The notes under the pieces were generated by a model that worked only from the letters and a program-made list of their open reading frames with translations, searched no databases and was not told where the DNA came from. 64,000 nucleotides of DNA from Planctomycetaceae bacterium (GTDB taxonomy: Bacteria > Planctomycetota > Planctomycetia > Pirellulales > Pirellulaceae), in contig JACKHM010000003.1 in assembly GCA_020638995.1 (NCBI GenBank), positions 434,001 through 498,000 on the forward strand, read 5' to 3'. Every line of letters starts with the position of its first letter. The first letter of the stretch is position 1. Shown here in pieces: positions 37,322-46,300 of the stretch. The position numbers were made by a program, and so were the translations under genes.

Positions 37322-37561
37322 GTGTCTATTGACACCGATCGATTGAATCAAGAGACAACAGGTGTCGTTTCCGAGGCGGCTCTGATAAGGCTGCAACATA
37401 GTCCCTATCGGGCAATTCGTCGCATCGGATGCCGTTTTGATAACGGAACTCTCACGCTCACCGGGCGCGTTCCGACCTTTCACCACAAGCAACTTGCGCA
37501 GACCGCGGTGGCGATGGTGCGCGGGGTCGAACAAGTCGATAACCAAATTGAAGTTAGCTAG
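37322..37561 (+). CDS. Small BON-domain protein
   Basis: The 79-residue product begins at GTG 37322 with AGGAGG (37311-37316) at ideal spacing, which decides the start. The BON pattern is clear: AALIRLQHSPYRAIRRIGCRFDNGTLTLTGRVPTFHHKQLAQTAVAMVRGVEQVDNQIEV, with the conserved GTLTLTGxV turn and the final VxxVDNxIEV strand. BON domains bind phospholipid or peptidoglycan-associated partners; most are exported, but this one has no signal peptide. It lies just after treZ and may be co-transcribed with it. Confidence 0.82.
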   Translation: MSIDTDRLNQETTGVVSEAALIRLQHSPYRAIRRIGCRFDNGTLTLTGRVPTFHHKQLAQTAVAMVRGVEQVDNQIEVS

Positions 37562-37575
37562 CCCGGATTATTCGA

Positions 37576-37630
37576 AACCCGACGCGTCAGCGAGGGACAT
37601 TGTGTAAATCCCTCGCTAACGCCTCGGGTT
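37576..37630. repeat. REP-like palindromic element
   Basis: AACCCGACGCGTCAGCGAGGGA (37576-37597) is the reverse complement of 37609-37630 at 20 of 22 positions, around an 11-base loop. The AGCGAGGGA/TCCCTCGCT core with a flanking ACCCGA..GCGT arm resembles short intergenic palindromes I recall as common in planctomycete genomes. It sits just after the BON gene stop and could also act as a terminator or mRNA-stabilising end, though no U-tract follows. Confidence 0.65.
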
Positions 37631-37999
37631 ACCATTTACGCGGTGCTTTGGGCAAGATACCCGCACCCGTTTTCACGAAGCCTTTTACATCGCTACAGCA
37701 ACACTTCATGAATAACCCGGGATAGAGCTGTCGCTCATGAGCTTCATCTCAAAGTGCGCGTACTCACCATCGCGGCGTGTTTGTCATCGCCATTGTTTTC
37801 GTCTGCGTTCTTCAAGTGGTAGTTGCAATTCAGTGTGCAGAAATACTGGTGGCAATCAAAAACGCAATCCAAGTGATTTGGGTGTCGCGAAGTATACTTG
37901 AGCATGGTGCGAACAGTTACGCTGGCCACTAACTGCGGCAAGTGTCCTGTCGCTCCCGGCAGTTGTAATTCGACGAGTTTCGCTACGAAGAGAGATCAC
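37631..37999. other. Intergenic region before apbE, no gene recognised
   Basis: About 370 bases with no convincing coding frame on either strand. It should hold the promoter of the ApbE gene. The base composition is lower in GC than the neighbours around 37780-37880, as expected for a regulatory region. Confidence 0.4.
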
Positions 38000-39025
38000 A
38001 TGGTGTGCGAGCTTCTTTGGCTATCCGCGATTCTAGCCGCCCCGGGCGATGCATGGGCTCGATACGATGCAGCGCAGTCGCACATGGGAACCAAGTTCGA
38101 GATCGTCGTCTACACCTCCGGCGATGAACTAGCTCAAGAAGCGTTTCAAGCTGGCTTCGAGAGAATCGCCGAGCTGAATCTTGTAATGAGCGACTACGTC
38201 TCCGAAAGTGAGCTCAGCAGACTCTCGAATTCATCTCCAACGACATCGCCGGTAAAGGTCAGCGATGATTTGTTCGTAGTGTTGGCAGCCGCTGATGCTC
38301 TTAGCCGTCGTTCGGAGGGAGCGTTTGACGTCACCGTTGGACCGTTAACAAAACTATGGCGTCGAGCGCGACGGCGGGGAGAATTTCCGGCAACGGATCT
38401 CCTTCAAGCCGCCCGCGCCGCAACGGGGTTCCGGTATCTGCGGCTGGATGCTATGAACCAGTCGGTCGAGCTGCTTGTTCCCCAGATGCGGCTTGACCTA
38501 GGCGGAATCGCCAAAGGATATGCGGCGGACGAGGCGTTGCGTGTGATGGCCAATCTCGGCGTGACACGCGCGATCGTCAACGCCGGAGGAGACGTTGTCG
38601 CGGGCGACGCGCCGCCTGGCGAGATCGGCTGGCGAATCGGAGTCGCCTCGTTAGAAGAGGATGCTCCTCCACGGCGTTTTTTGCGTTTGGCGAACGCCGC
38701 AGTCGCGACCTCGGGAGATCTCTGGCAGTACGTTGAAATTGACGGCGTCCGATACTCGCATATCCTCGATCCGAAGACTGGTCTCGGACTGACGACCCGC
38801 AGCAGTGTAACCATCTTTGCCCCGACTGGTATCGCCGCAGACAGTCTGGCGTCAGCCGTGAGCGTGCTTGGACCAGTAGCCGGGTTGAAACTCGTCGAAG
38901 AAACGCCACAGACCGAGGCCATGATACTTACTCATATCAATGGCGGTTCTAAGGAATTCCAATCGACCGGTTTCGAACACCGGCTCGAGGCAACTGCCGA
39001 TCCCGCCAAAGGCGCAAAAAAGTAA
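38000..39025 (+). CDS. apbE: FAD:protein FMN transferase (ApbE family)
   Basis: ApbE uses FAD to attach FMN covalently to Thr residues of target proteins such as NqrB, NqrC and RnfG. The 341-residue product starts at ATG 38000 with GAGAG upstream and a signal-like segment (VCELLWLSAILAAPGDAWA). Family marks are MGTKFEIVVYT, MSDYVSESELSRLS, GAFDVTVGPLTKLW, LDLGGIAKGYAADEALRVM, IVNAGGDVVAGD, ATSGDLWQYVEIDG, HILDPKTG and IAADSLASAVSVLG for the Mg site. The periplasmic location is inferred from the signal. Target proteins (Nqr, Rnf or FMN reductases) are not in the window. Confidence 0.9.
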   Translation: MVCELLWLSAILAAPGDAWARYDAAQSHMGTKFEIVVYTSGDELAQEAFQAGFERIAELNLVMSDYVSESELSRLSNSSPTTSPVKVSDDLFVVLAAADALSRRSEGAFDVTVGPLTKLWRRARRRGEFPATDLLQAARAATGFRYLRLDAMNQSVELLVPQMRLDLGGIAKGYAADEALRVMANLGVTRAIVNAGGDVVAGDAPPGEIGWRIGVASLEEDAPPRRFLRLANAAVATSGDLWQYVEIDGVRYSHILDPKTGLGLTTRSSVTIFAPTGIAADSLASAVSVLGPVAGLKLVEETPQTEAMILTHINGGSKEFQSTGFEHRLEATADPAKGAKK

Positions 39026-39050
39026 CGCCGACAAGCGAACTCGTCGGCGT
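39025..39050 (-). terminator. Shared hairpin terminator between apbE and the surface-protein gene
   Basis: ACGCCGAC (39025-39032) pairs perfectly with GTCGGCGT (39043-39050) over a 10-base loop. On the minus strand it is followed by TACTTTTTT, giving a good rho-independent terminator for the surface-protein gene that ends at 39098; on the plus strand, right at the apbE stop, the T-tract is weak. Confidence 0.65.
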
Positions 39051-39097
39051 GACTAGCATCTTCTTTGTGCGGCAAGACCGGTCAAGCTTGGTGTGAA

Positions 39098-40360
39098 CTA
39101 CTGTCGGCCCACCATGAATGAGCCATTGTTCGCAACATTGAATAGCGGTCGATAGTAGTCATTACCGTAGGCAGAACGAGCACCAGGGTACCAGACTAAA
39201 CTCATCCCGATATTCCACGACTCTTCGGCGTGGCCGCGACCGACCACCCCGGTTGCTTGTTCCGGAATTAGGTAGGTGAAGCCGCCTTCCAACGCCCAAT
39301 CGCAACTAAGTGGCAATCGCAAATCTGCACCAATTAGCCCATCGCTATCTCCTGTCCAGCCTGCATATACGCGAGCTTGTGCTCCTTCTAGTGCCTCGAA
39401 GTGGTGACGATAGAAGAAGGCATACAGATTTGTGGACTCAAACGTCTCGGTAATCGCAGCTGCACCGTTCGAGAAAGTTGAAACCTGTGTGTCGTTTCGC
39501 GTGCTGGACGCAAACCAGAAACCCAGCTCGTGAAGGCAAGGGAAAACCCAGCTCATCTCGCCGCGCATCTGTGCCAAGCTCGTGTTGGCGTACCAGTCGT
39601 CGGACAAATAGTCGAATACAACTCCGCCTTGAAGGCCCCAATCAACGCGACGGAACAAACCACCGGTTGCGAACAACTGATGACGAGTCTCGTCGGTGAA
39701 CTCTGCTCCAGACAGATTGCTTTGAGTCGTCTGCAACCCGAGTTGGGCGCCTAACGCACCAAAGCACGGGACGGGAGCTCCCCAGTTGAATCCCTCGTGG
39801 AATCCAAAGCTACCGGTCTGCCCGCGATTGACCGGGCCGGTAAACCCTTGGACGCCCGCGAAGACCTCGAAATTGTCGAAGCAAATCTGTGGACAAGGAA
39901 TCGCACAACATTGAAGGCAACCTCCTCCACCACAGCAGCTGGTGCCAACGATTGGGCCTTTTCCACCCTCTTCGAAGATCATGTCGCCTTCGTAGATCAC
40001 ATCACCTTCGAGAAGTTCCGATCCGAGGATTCGTGTTTCAGTGAGCGGTTGCTGGCGTGCCGGCGATTGGCTCGGCGCGATGACGCTGCGCTGATTGCTC
40101 GCAAACCGACTCGCGGCTCCGTCGAATCCGGTTGGACGCATTGGTGAAGCTTGTGCGGTATGTGAAGCTCTCTGAACCGTCTGGCTCGATGTCCGCGCAG
40201 TTTCCACCGAACTCGTGGGTGCTTGCGTCGCCGGGGCCGAGCCGCGCGCTTGTCGCAATGGGTTCACTGCCCCAGATTGAGAAAAAGCCGGCGTAACAAG
40301 CCACACCGTCGCGAGACTCACGGCGAGTAAACCGCGAAACAGTTGCGGTGAGATGTTCAT
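39098..40360 (-). CDS. Outer-surface beta-barrel-like protein with Cys-rich segment
   Basis: The 420-residue product has a signal peptide (MNISPQLFRGLLAVSLATVWLVTPAFS), a Ser/Thr/Gln-rich linker of about 100 residues, then a Cys-rich motif (SCCGGGGCLQCCAIPCPQICF) followed by about 240 residues of alternating aromatic/hydrophobic strands (FEVFAGVQGFTGPVNRGQTG, then LQGGVVFDYLSDDWY and RVYAGWTGDSDGLIGADLR), the pattern of outer-membrane barrel proteins. The repeated SELLEGDVIYEGDMIFEEG segment precedes the Cys cluster. It resembles an uncharacterised planctomycete-restricted family; I do not assign a function. Confidence 0.65.
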   Translation of the reverse strand: MNISPQLFRGLLAVSLATVWLVTPAFSQSGAVNPLRQARGSAPATQAPTSSVETARTSSQTVQRASHTAQASPMRPTGFDGAASRFASNQRSVIAPSQSPARQQPLTETRILGSELLEGDVIYEGDMIFEEGGKGPIVGTSCCGGGGCLQCCAIPCPQICFDNFEVFAGVQGFTGPVNRGQTGSFGFHEGFNWGAPVPCFGALGAQLGLQTTQSNLSGAEFTDETRHQLFATGGLFRRVDWGLQGGVVFDYLSDDWYANTSLAQMRGEMSWVFPCLHELGFWFASSTRNDTQVSTFSNGAAAITETFESTNLYAFFYRHHFEALEGAQARVYAGWTGDSDGLIGADLRLPLSCDWALEGGFTYLIPEQATGVVGRGHAEESWNIGMSLVWYPGARSAYGNDYYRPLFNVANNGSFMVGRQ

Positions 40361-40527
40361 GATCTGTCCTCACTTTGCTACAACGAAGTCCAGCAACCGA
40401 CTGGAGCCTCTTCGTAGCCAAGGTATCGGACACCACCTAACCGGAACTTCCGTTAAAATCGGAATAATCCGCAAAGCTTACCACCGCACCGCATTCTCTC
40501 ACGCTGTGAGATGCTAGCGTGGGCCGC

Positions 40528-41202
40528 TCAGGGTTTCTCGACGCGCGTGCCTCGCAGTTGGATATTGTCCCAATCGCTCGTATCGTCAAACGATCCGACA
40601 CCTACGCGTCCCCAAAGAAATGTCTTGTCATTGGCAGTCATGATGGGCGTCTCCATGTCGTCAAAGTAGATCTCGATCGAGCCCGATTCGACACTGCGAA
40701 CGATCCGCACATGATGCCACTGATCATCCCAATCCGTTCCGGGAGTTGTCTTCGTCGAGATTTTGGTTCGAGGTGCTTCGTTGACGATGAAGATTTGATT
40801 GGCGTGATCGTCGGTCTTCTTGCCAAGATGCACATAGTAGAAGTGTGCAGGGTCCTGGTAGCCGAAGAATAAGCACGCGTCGCGATGACCGTAGTCTTCG
40901 TGCGTGCTGAGGACTTCCGCGTCCAGAACAAAGTCGCCGACATTGAACTCTCGCAACAGCGCCATGTTGTACGGACTGCGGTGCGGAGGTTCGTACTTGC
41001 TCCGCTTCTCAAACTGGCTAAAGACGTGCCCTCTTTCCGTCTTCTTTATCTTCCAGGCCTTCGTGTCCGTCGGTTCCCAATGTTCTGCTCCATTTTCGAA
41101 CGCCTCCTCGAAAATCAGCGGTGGTACTTCGTCGGCAAGCGCGTCAGTGCAAGCCACCATGCAACAAGTTGCCATCAACAACATTCCGCGATTTCGAGAC
41201 AT
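40528..41202 (-). CDS. Exported DUF1080/3-keto-disaccharide-hydrolase-like lectin-fold protein
   Basis: From the ATG at 41202 the product has about 224 residues and a signal peptide (MLLMATCCMVACTDALADE). The body is a single concanavalin-like jelly roll: EEAFENGAEHWEPTDTKAWKI, LREFNVGDFVLDAEVLST, CLFFGYQDPAHFYYVHLGK, WHHVRIVRSVESGSIEIYFDD and KTFLWGRVGVGSFDDTSDWDNI. This matches DUF1080-type domains, which bind or hydrolyse sugars in planctomycete catabolism. A start further upstream at 41271 would add a hydrophobic region but has no better ribosome site. Confidence 0.75.
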   Translation of the reverse strand: MSRNRGMLLMATCCMVACTDALADEVPPLIFEEAFENGAEHWEPTDTKAWKIKKTERGHVFSQFEKRSKYEPPHRSPYNMALLREFNVGDFVLDAEVLSTHEDYGHRDACLFFGYQDPAHFYYVHLGKKTDDHANQIFIVNEAPRTKISTKTTPGTDWDDQWHHVRIVRSVESGSIEIYFDDMETPIMTANDKTFLWGRVGVGSFDDTSDWDNIQLRGTRVEKP

Positions 41203-41652
41203 GATAATTAGTACTCCAAGGACAACGGAAAATGCGATTCGGCTCCACACAAACTGTGGACTGCCTTTCATGCGATCACGACGAGCAAGTTCCCCTGTAA
41301 CAAGCCCGCTTGCTGGGCGGGCAGGCGCTACGTTCCATCTGAAACGAACCCGACAGCCGAAATTCTAATGTGGAATCAACCGCCACGCCAACCTAGCGGA
41401 TGTCCGCGTCTTCGACCATCAAGGCAAGAACTGTCCCCATCACTGCTTCGGTTCCCAAGGACCGAGACGTTAACCGCCGCTCTATTTGAATGCCACCCAC
41501 GGCGGCAAGACCAAAAGCGTTCGCATCGACTCTGAGCAGCTGACGATGCTGCTGCGTGGAGCCAATACAGAACTTTAGATAGCCCGACACGAACGCGAGA
41601 CTGCATTGCGGTCTTTTGTTCGCATCGGGCTATATGGTCCTGCGAAAGTTGT
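41203..41652. other. Intergenic region with a short GC-rich repeat
   Basis: About 450 bases without a convincing gene. GCCCGC..GCGGGC pairing near 41305-41325 (the AAGCCCGCTTGCTGGGCGGGCAGGCGCTACG region) resembles intergenic repeats of related genomes. A plus-strand tail ending about 41579 (KSVRIDSEQLTMLLRG) faintly recalls transposase accessory proteins, and a minus-strand 65-codon frame exists at 41393-41590; neither is strong enough to call. Confidence 0.35.
41580..41634 (-). terminator. Long imperfect hairpin after the FadL-type gene
   Basis: ATAGCCCGA (41580-41588) pairs perfectly with TCGGGCTAT (41626-41634), then CGAAC (41591-41595) with GTTCG (41619-41623) and AGAC (41599-41602) with GTCT (41612-41615). 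It starts about 19 bases after the stop of the minus-strand FadL-type gene and probably ends or protects that mRNA. No U-tract follows on the minus strand. Confidence 0.5.
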
Positions 41653-42861
41653 CTAGTTTCCGTAGCGGACGGTTACAGCGGCTGCGAGGGAGTAGGATGC
41701 GATCTCGCTGCTGATCGGTCCGAAGGGGCTTGGTCCCGATTGGTCCGCTTCCAAGATTTGATTGTACGCCAACGTCAGGTCGACGTTATCTGCGAATCGA
41801 TAGGAGGTACTAAGACCAATGACATGTTGCTGGATCAGCGGCGAAGCGACGTTGACTGCAATGGTGCTGGAATCGATGGGGCTGGTGTTAAAGGTGTAAC
41901 CACCGCGCACGTAGAGCTTGTCATTGACGCGTCGCTGCGCACCCATCGCAACTGAAAATACATTTTTCCAGTTCAGTTCGCTTCCAAATGGATCAGGCTT
42001 GCCGAAGCCGTCTGTGTTCTCGTAATCCATGTAACGCAGATCTAAAGCAAATGTCCAATCCGTCAGTCCCGTATAGGACATGCCGCCCGAGACAACCATG
42101 GGAAGGTCCAGTTGGATCTCGGCGACTTGCGGCGCACCCATCGCTTTCGTGTGCGTGCGGAATGGCTCGAACCATTGAGGGCTTTTGATCGAGAAGCCAA
42201 ATTGGGTGGTGTCGCTATGGACGTAGTAAACGCCCAATTGGGCGCCTATTCCCCACGCCCAACGCGTTCCCGCACCACCTCCGGGCGCAAAGGTTTGTGG
42301 ACCAAAAATGATGGGGTCGATCTCCAGTCTTCCCATATTGATTGTCGGGGCGAAGCCAACGGACACACGATCTGTTATCGCCCGCGAGAACGTGGGGACA
42401 ATCTGAAAGAACTGAGCTTCCGAGTAGAGAGGACTTAGAGGGCTCATCGGATCAAGCACGGGGTGGCCAGAAACGGCGGGCAAGTTCTGTGCGAAGCCAC
42501 CGATCGAATAGAGTCCAAGTCCAATCGTGTCGCTTGTTCCTTCCAGGTGGTGGACCCAACCGATCGACGGGATTGGAACGGCACCCGATTCGGCTTGCGC
42601 TGTAATCCCCCCCGCGGTCAATTCTTGGTCAAGTAACAATACCTCGGCGGAGAACGAGATTTCATTGCAGCGCAGACCGCTGATGCTGGCCGGATTCCAA
42701 TGCAGCGCGCCCATGGCGTCGATTGGTGCGGCAGTGCTCGCGCCACCCATCGAACGATTCACAGCGCCCACGCCCGTGAGAAGAATTCCCTGCGCGAAAG
42801 AGATCGAATTTGCAGAGAGGAGTAAGGCGAACATCAGTAGGATTTTTCGAACGGCCGACAT
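41653..42861 (-). CDS. OmpP1/FadL-family outer membrane transporter
   Basis: FadL-type barrels carry fatty acids or other hydrophobic compounds across the outer membrane. From the ATG at 42861, with GGAGG seven bases upstream, the product has 402 residues and a signal peptide (MSAVRKILLMFALLLSANSISFA). The start of the mature protein, GILLTGVGAVNRSMGGASTAAPIDAMGALHWNPA, is the NPA-type hatch segment of the family, followed by a barrel with the usual FGFSIKSPQWFEPF and LSTSYRFADNVDLTLAYNQ patterns and a C-terminal aromatic strand. The open frame extends to 43035 but without supporting signals. It is divergent from the kinase and next to a lipid-primed PKS cluster, which is suggestive only. Confidence 0.87.
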   Translation of the reverse strand: MSAVRKILLMFALLLSANSISFAQGILLTGVGAVNRSMGGASTAAPIDAMGALHWNPASISGLRCNEISFSAEVLLLDQELTAGGITAQAESGAVPIPSIGWVHHLEGTSDTIGLGLYSIGGFAQNLPAVSGHPVLDPMSPLSPLYSEAQFFQIVPTFSRAITDRVSVGFAPTINMGRLEIDPIIFGPQTFAPGGGAGTRWAWGIGAQLGVYYVHSDTTQFGFSIKSPQWFEPFRTHTKAMGAPQVAEIQLDLPMVVSGGMSYTGLTDWTFALDLRYMDYENTDGFGKPDPFGSELNWKNVFSVAMGAQRRVNDKLYVRGGYTFNTSPIDSSTIAVNVASPLIQQHVIGLSTSYRFADNVDLTLAYNQILEADQSGPSPFGPISSEIASYSLAAAVTVRYGN

Positions 42862-43350
42862 ACTTGGCCTCCGGCGGGGTTGAGGTGGGAGAGAGAGAGT
42901 CCGGCTGCCACTTTTCGGACCCCTGGTGGGTGAGTCTAGATCCATTTTTTCGCATCGACTAGTAAATGCCGCAAACTGCAACGAAACCTTGCAATCGGAA
43001 CTCGGACGTCGTCGAGCGGAGAGCCGCAATGTCAAGCTGTAGCGATTGGGGCTAGTGTGCGGTCAAGACTGGGTGACGCCCCAGGGCGTCGATCGTAGCT
43101 GATGCAGCGTTGCTGTCGGTTAACACACCTAAACTCAATAGCTTTCAAACGAATCAGCCGGTGCGAAGCATTGATAATCAAGAGTTAGAGCAGTTAAACT
43201 AGCGATAACTCCGCTCTAGATTTTTTGCACTCTGGTGAGGGTTCCCTGAAGGTTCACGTCCGAAGTCGGGCAGCGACTCGTTGTTGTGCCTTCGCTTGCG
43301 TTATTCTTGCGCTCGCTGTAAGAACGCAACTTCGGCGAAAGATATTCCCA
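42862..43350. other. Divergent promoter region with palindrome
   Basis: This 489-base region lies between the FadL-type gene and the kinase gene. It holds a perfect palindrome GACGCCC-CA-GGGCGTC (43075-43090), about 260 bases before the kinase start, which could be an operator or hairpin. No coding frame or RNA gene is convincing here. Confidence 0.45.
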
Positions 43351-46300
43351 ATGCAACAGCTGCTGTGCCATCACGGACACAGATTCAACGTCCCTGAGAA
43401 TGCCGAGCGAGAGGTAATCTGCCCGCTGTGCGGAGCAGTTACGAAGTATCGGGCGAGAGTTCAATCGAACGGAGGCTTTCGCACGAACGACGACGAGACC
43501 GGGCATGGTTCATATGATCAGACGCTTGACTTGCCGGGAACCGGCGAAACGGAGAACCTACCCAGCGGAAGCTCCGACAAGACGCTGGAGGCCAATACGC
43601 CGACGTTTAGCGACGATTCGCTTGCCACCTACAACTTCGATGAGCAACTTCTCGAATCGGACCTCCAGGACTCCGGAACGAATCATGATTCGGCGATTGG
43701 CAAGACTCTCGGTTTTGACAAGACTTTAGACCTCGAAGAGCTGCGTCGTGCCGCCAAGACGGTAAAGGTTGACAAGACAGTCAGTATCGACCGTCATGCG
43801 TCTGGTCAGAACTATGAGTCGCCAGCAACTACGCCGACGATGGACACGACCTGTGGTCCCACGCTCGATGGCGGACCGCTGAATCCTACTGCGATGCTTC
43901 CAACACCTGCCCCTGAAAGCGGATCGAAGGACCGGGCCGTTGAAAGTTCTCCGCCGCCTCCCCCCATTCGAAAACGAGCGGGGAAGGTGAAGCCACCAAA
44001 CCTTCCTGGTTATCAGGTCATGGGAGAGCTAGGACGCGGCGGTATGGGAGTGGTTTATCGTGCGAGACATGAGAAGCGAAACCGCGACGTCGCGCTCAAA
44101 ACCTTGTTGCACATCAGCCCCTCTGAATTGCAGCGTTTTAAGCAGGAGTTTCGTTCGCTCGCTGACATCGCACATCCAAATTTGGCGGCGTTATACGATC
44201 TGCTGTCCGACGGCGAGACGTGGTGCTTCTCCATGGAAATCCTCGAAGCGGTAGATTTTACGGAGTATGTTTGGTCTGAGTTCGCTGCTCTTCGACGCCA
44301 GAAGGGACAACTGCTGATGGGCGCACCGTCAGCGGAGGGTCCGCGTCTGTCGAGCGAAATCAAGGACCGACTTTTCGCGGGGCTGAGGCAGTTGGTGGTG
44401 GGGTTGAACACGCTGCATCAAGCCGGAATCCTACACCGTGATATAAAGCCATCAAACGTGCTTGTTACGACGGAAGGTCGAGTCGTTCTGGTCGATTTCG
44501 GCTTGGCTTCTCAATTTGAGGAAGGATCGGAGGATCGACCCGTCGGCATCCAGGGCACTCCGGAGTACATGGCTCCCGAACAGGCTGCTTGCAACCCCTT
44601 GTCGCCGGCAAGTGATTGGTATGCTGTCGGCGTAATTATTTATGAGTTGCTCACGGGCCACTTTCCGATTCACGGCAAGCCGCTGGACATCATTTTCAGG
44701 AAGCAGACGGACCCACCAAAGCCCGCAAAAGAGTTGCAGCCCGGAATTCCCGACGAACTCAATGACTTGTGCATGGAGCTACTCGGCATCGATCCGAGGA
44801 CAAGGCCGAACGCAGAAGAAATTCTGCGGCGCATTGGAGCTGACGAACTCGCCGAAACATTGCAGTCGACGACGCGAATCGGCAGCAATCAATCCCTAAA
44901 CCTCGTTGGACGCGAAGGTCACTTAAAAGGGTTAAAGAGTTCCTTTCGTCAAGTTGTCCACGGGATGACGAAGACGATCTTTGTCCACGGCAAGTCGGGC
45001 ATGGGCAAGAGTGTCTTGATTCAGAAGTTTCTGGGCGAGATTCAGGCGAGCGGTCAGGCCGTTGTCTTGTCGGGGCGTTGTTACGAGCAGGAGTCGGTTC
45101 CCTTCAAGGCGCTCGATAATCTGATCGATTCGCTGGCTGACTACCTCACGGGCCTGCCGGAGCCGGAAGTGCGGGCCGTGACTCCGGATGACCTTCTTCC
45201 ACTGCTTCGATTATTCCCGGTACTCGGTCGAATCCCCGGCGCTGCTGATGGGGGACGCCCTTCGATCGAAAAGGTCGATCAACAAGAAATGCGTCAACGT
45301 GCCACCAATGCTCTGCGAGAGATTCTCAGTCGACTGGCGCAACGCATTCCTTTGGTGCTATACATCGACGACCTCCAATGGGGTGACGAGGACAGCGCGG
45401 ACTTGTTGGCGGACCTTGTCCGGCCTCCAGATTCGCCGCGTCTGTTGGTTCTCGGCTCGTACCGCACCGAAAACCGAGACAACAGTCACTGTCTGAGAGC
45501 AATCGATCGGGCGTATTCGTCTGGTCAATATCGACCGCATCGGGAAGATATTGCCGTCGACTCACTTCAGTCCGCGGATGCAGAGAAGCTTGCGTTGATG
45601 CTATTGCGCCGCGACGACAAGAAAGGGCGCCAACTGGCTGCCGATATCGCTCGTGAATCGCGCGGCTGGCCGTTCTTCGTGTGGGAGCTTGCACAGCATG
45701 TTCAAGACTCGTCGGAGATGGCGAATCAGTCCTTGGAGCTGGACGAAGTCATTTGGTCGCGTGTTAACCTCTTGCCCGAGTCAGCGCGAGAGTTGCTCGA
45801 GTTAATTGCCGTCACAGGGCGACCGATCCCAGCTGTAGAAGCGTACCACGCCGTCAACGCAATCGAGAAAGGCCAGAGCCTGCTCGCTCAGCTGCGGACT
45901 CGGAACTTTGTTCGAACGACAGAAGCGGATGATGGAGACACCGTCATCGAGAGCTATCATGATCGCATTCGTGAATCGGTCGTTTCGCATATTGGCGACT
46001 CTGCGGTCCAAAGGCACTGCCATAACTTGGCAGAAACGATCGAGTCGGTCAGCGGCATTTGTGTTGACGACTTGCGTGCTCACATCGACAAGACTGCCGC
46101 ATTTGAGGAGCCGATCGAATCTTACGAGTTAGAAAAGCATCAATGGCAGCGAGTCTTCGACTTGGCATATTTCTTCGACGCCGCTGGGGAATCGGAGCGT
46201 GCCTTTCCGTTCGCGCTGATCGCCGCGGAGCAAGCCCGCGCACAGAACGCGTTGGAAGTCGCGGAACAACAGTTTCGTTTTGCATTGAAAGGCGCCGCCA

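Noticed and set aside
41441..41579. Plus-strand tail resembling the end of an IS66 accessory protein (KSVRIDSEQLTMLLRG)
   Set aside because: Similarity is too short and there is no upstream frame, inverted repeat or transposase.
41393..41590. 65-codon minus-strand frame before the FadL-like gene
   Set aside because: No ribosome site, overlaps a hairpin, and no recognisable family.
43225..43350. Longer start for the kinase
   Set aside because: The ATG at 43351 begins directly at the conserved Cys-pair segment seen in planctomycete homologues.
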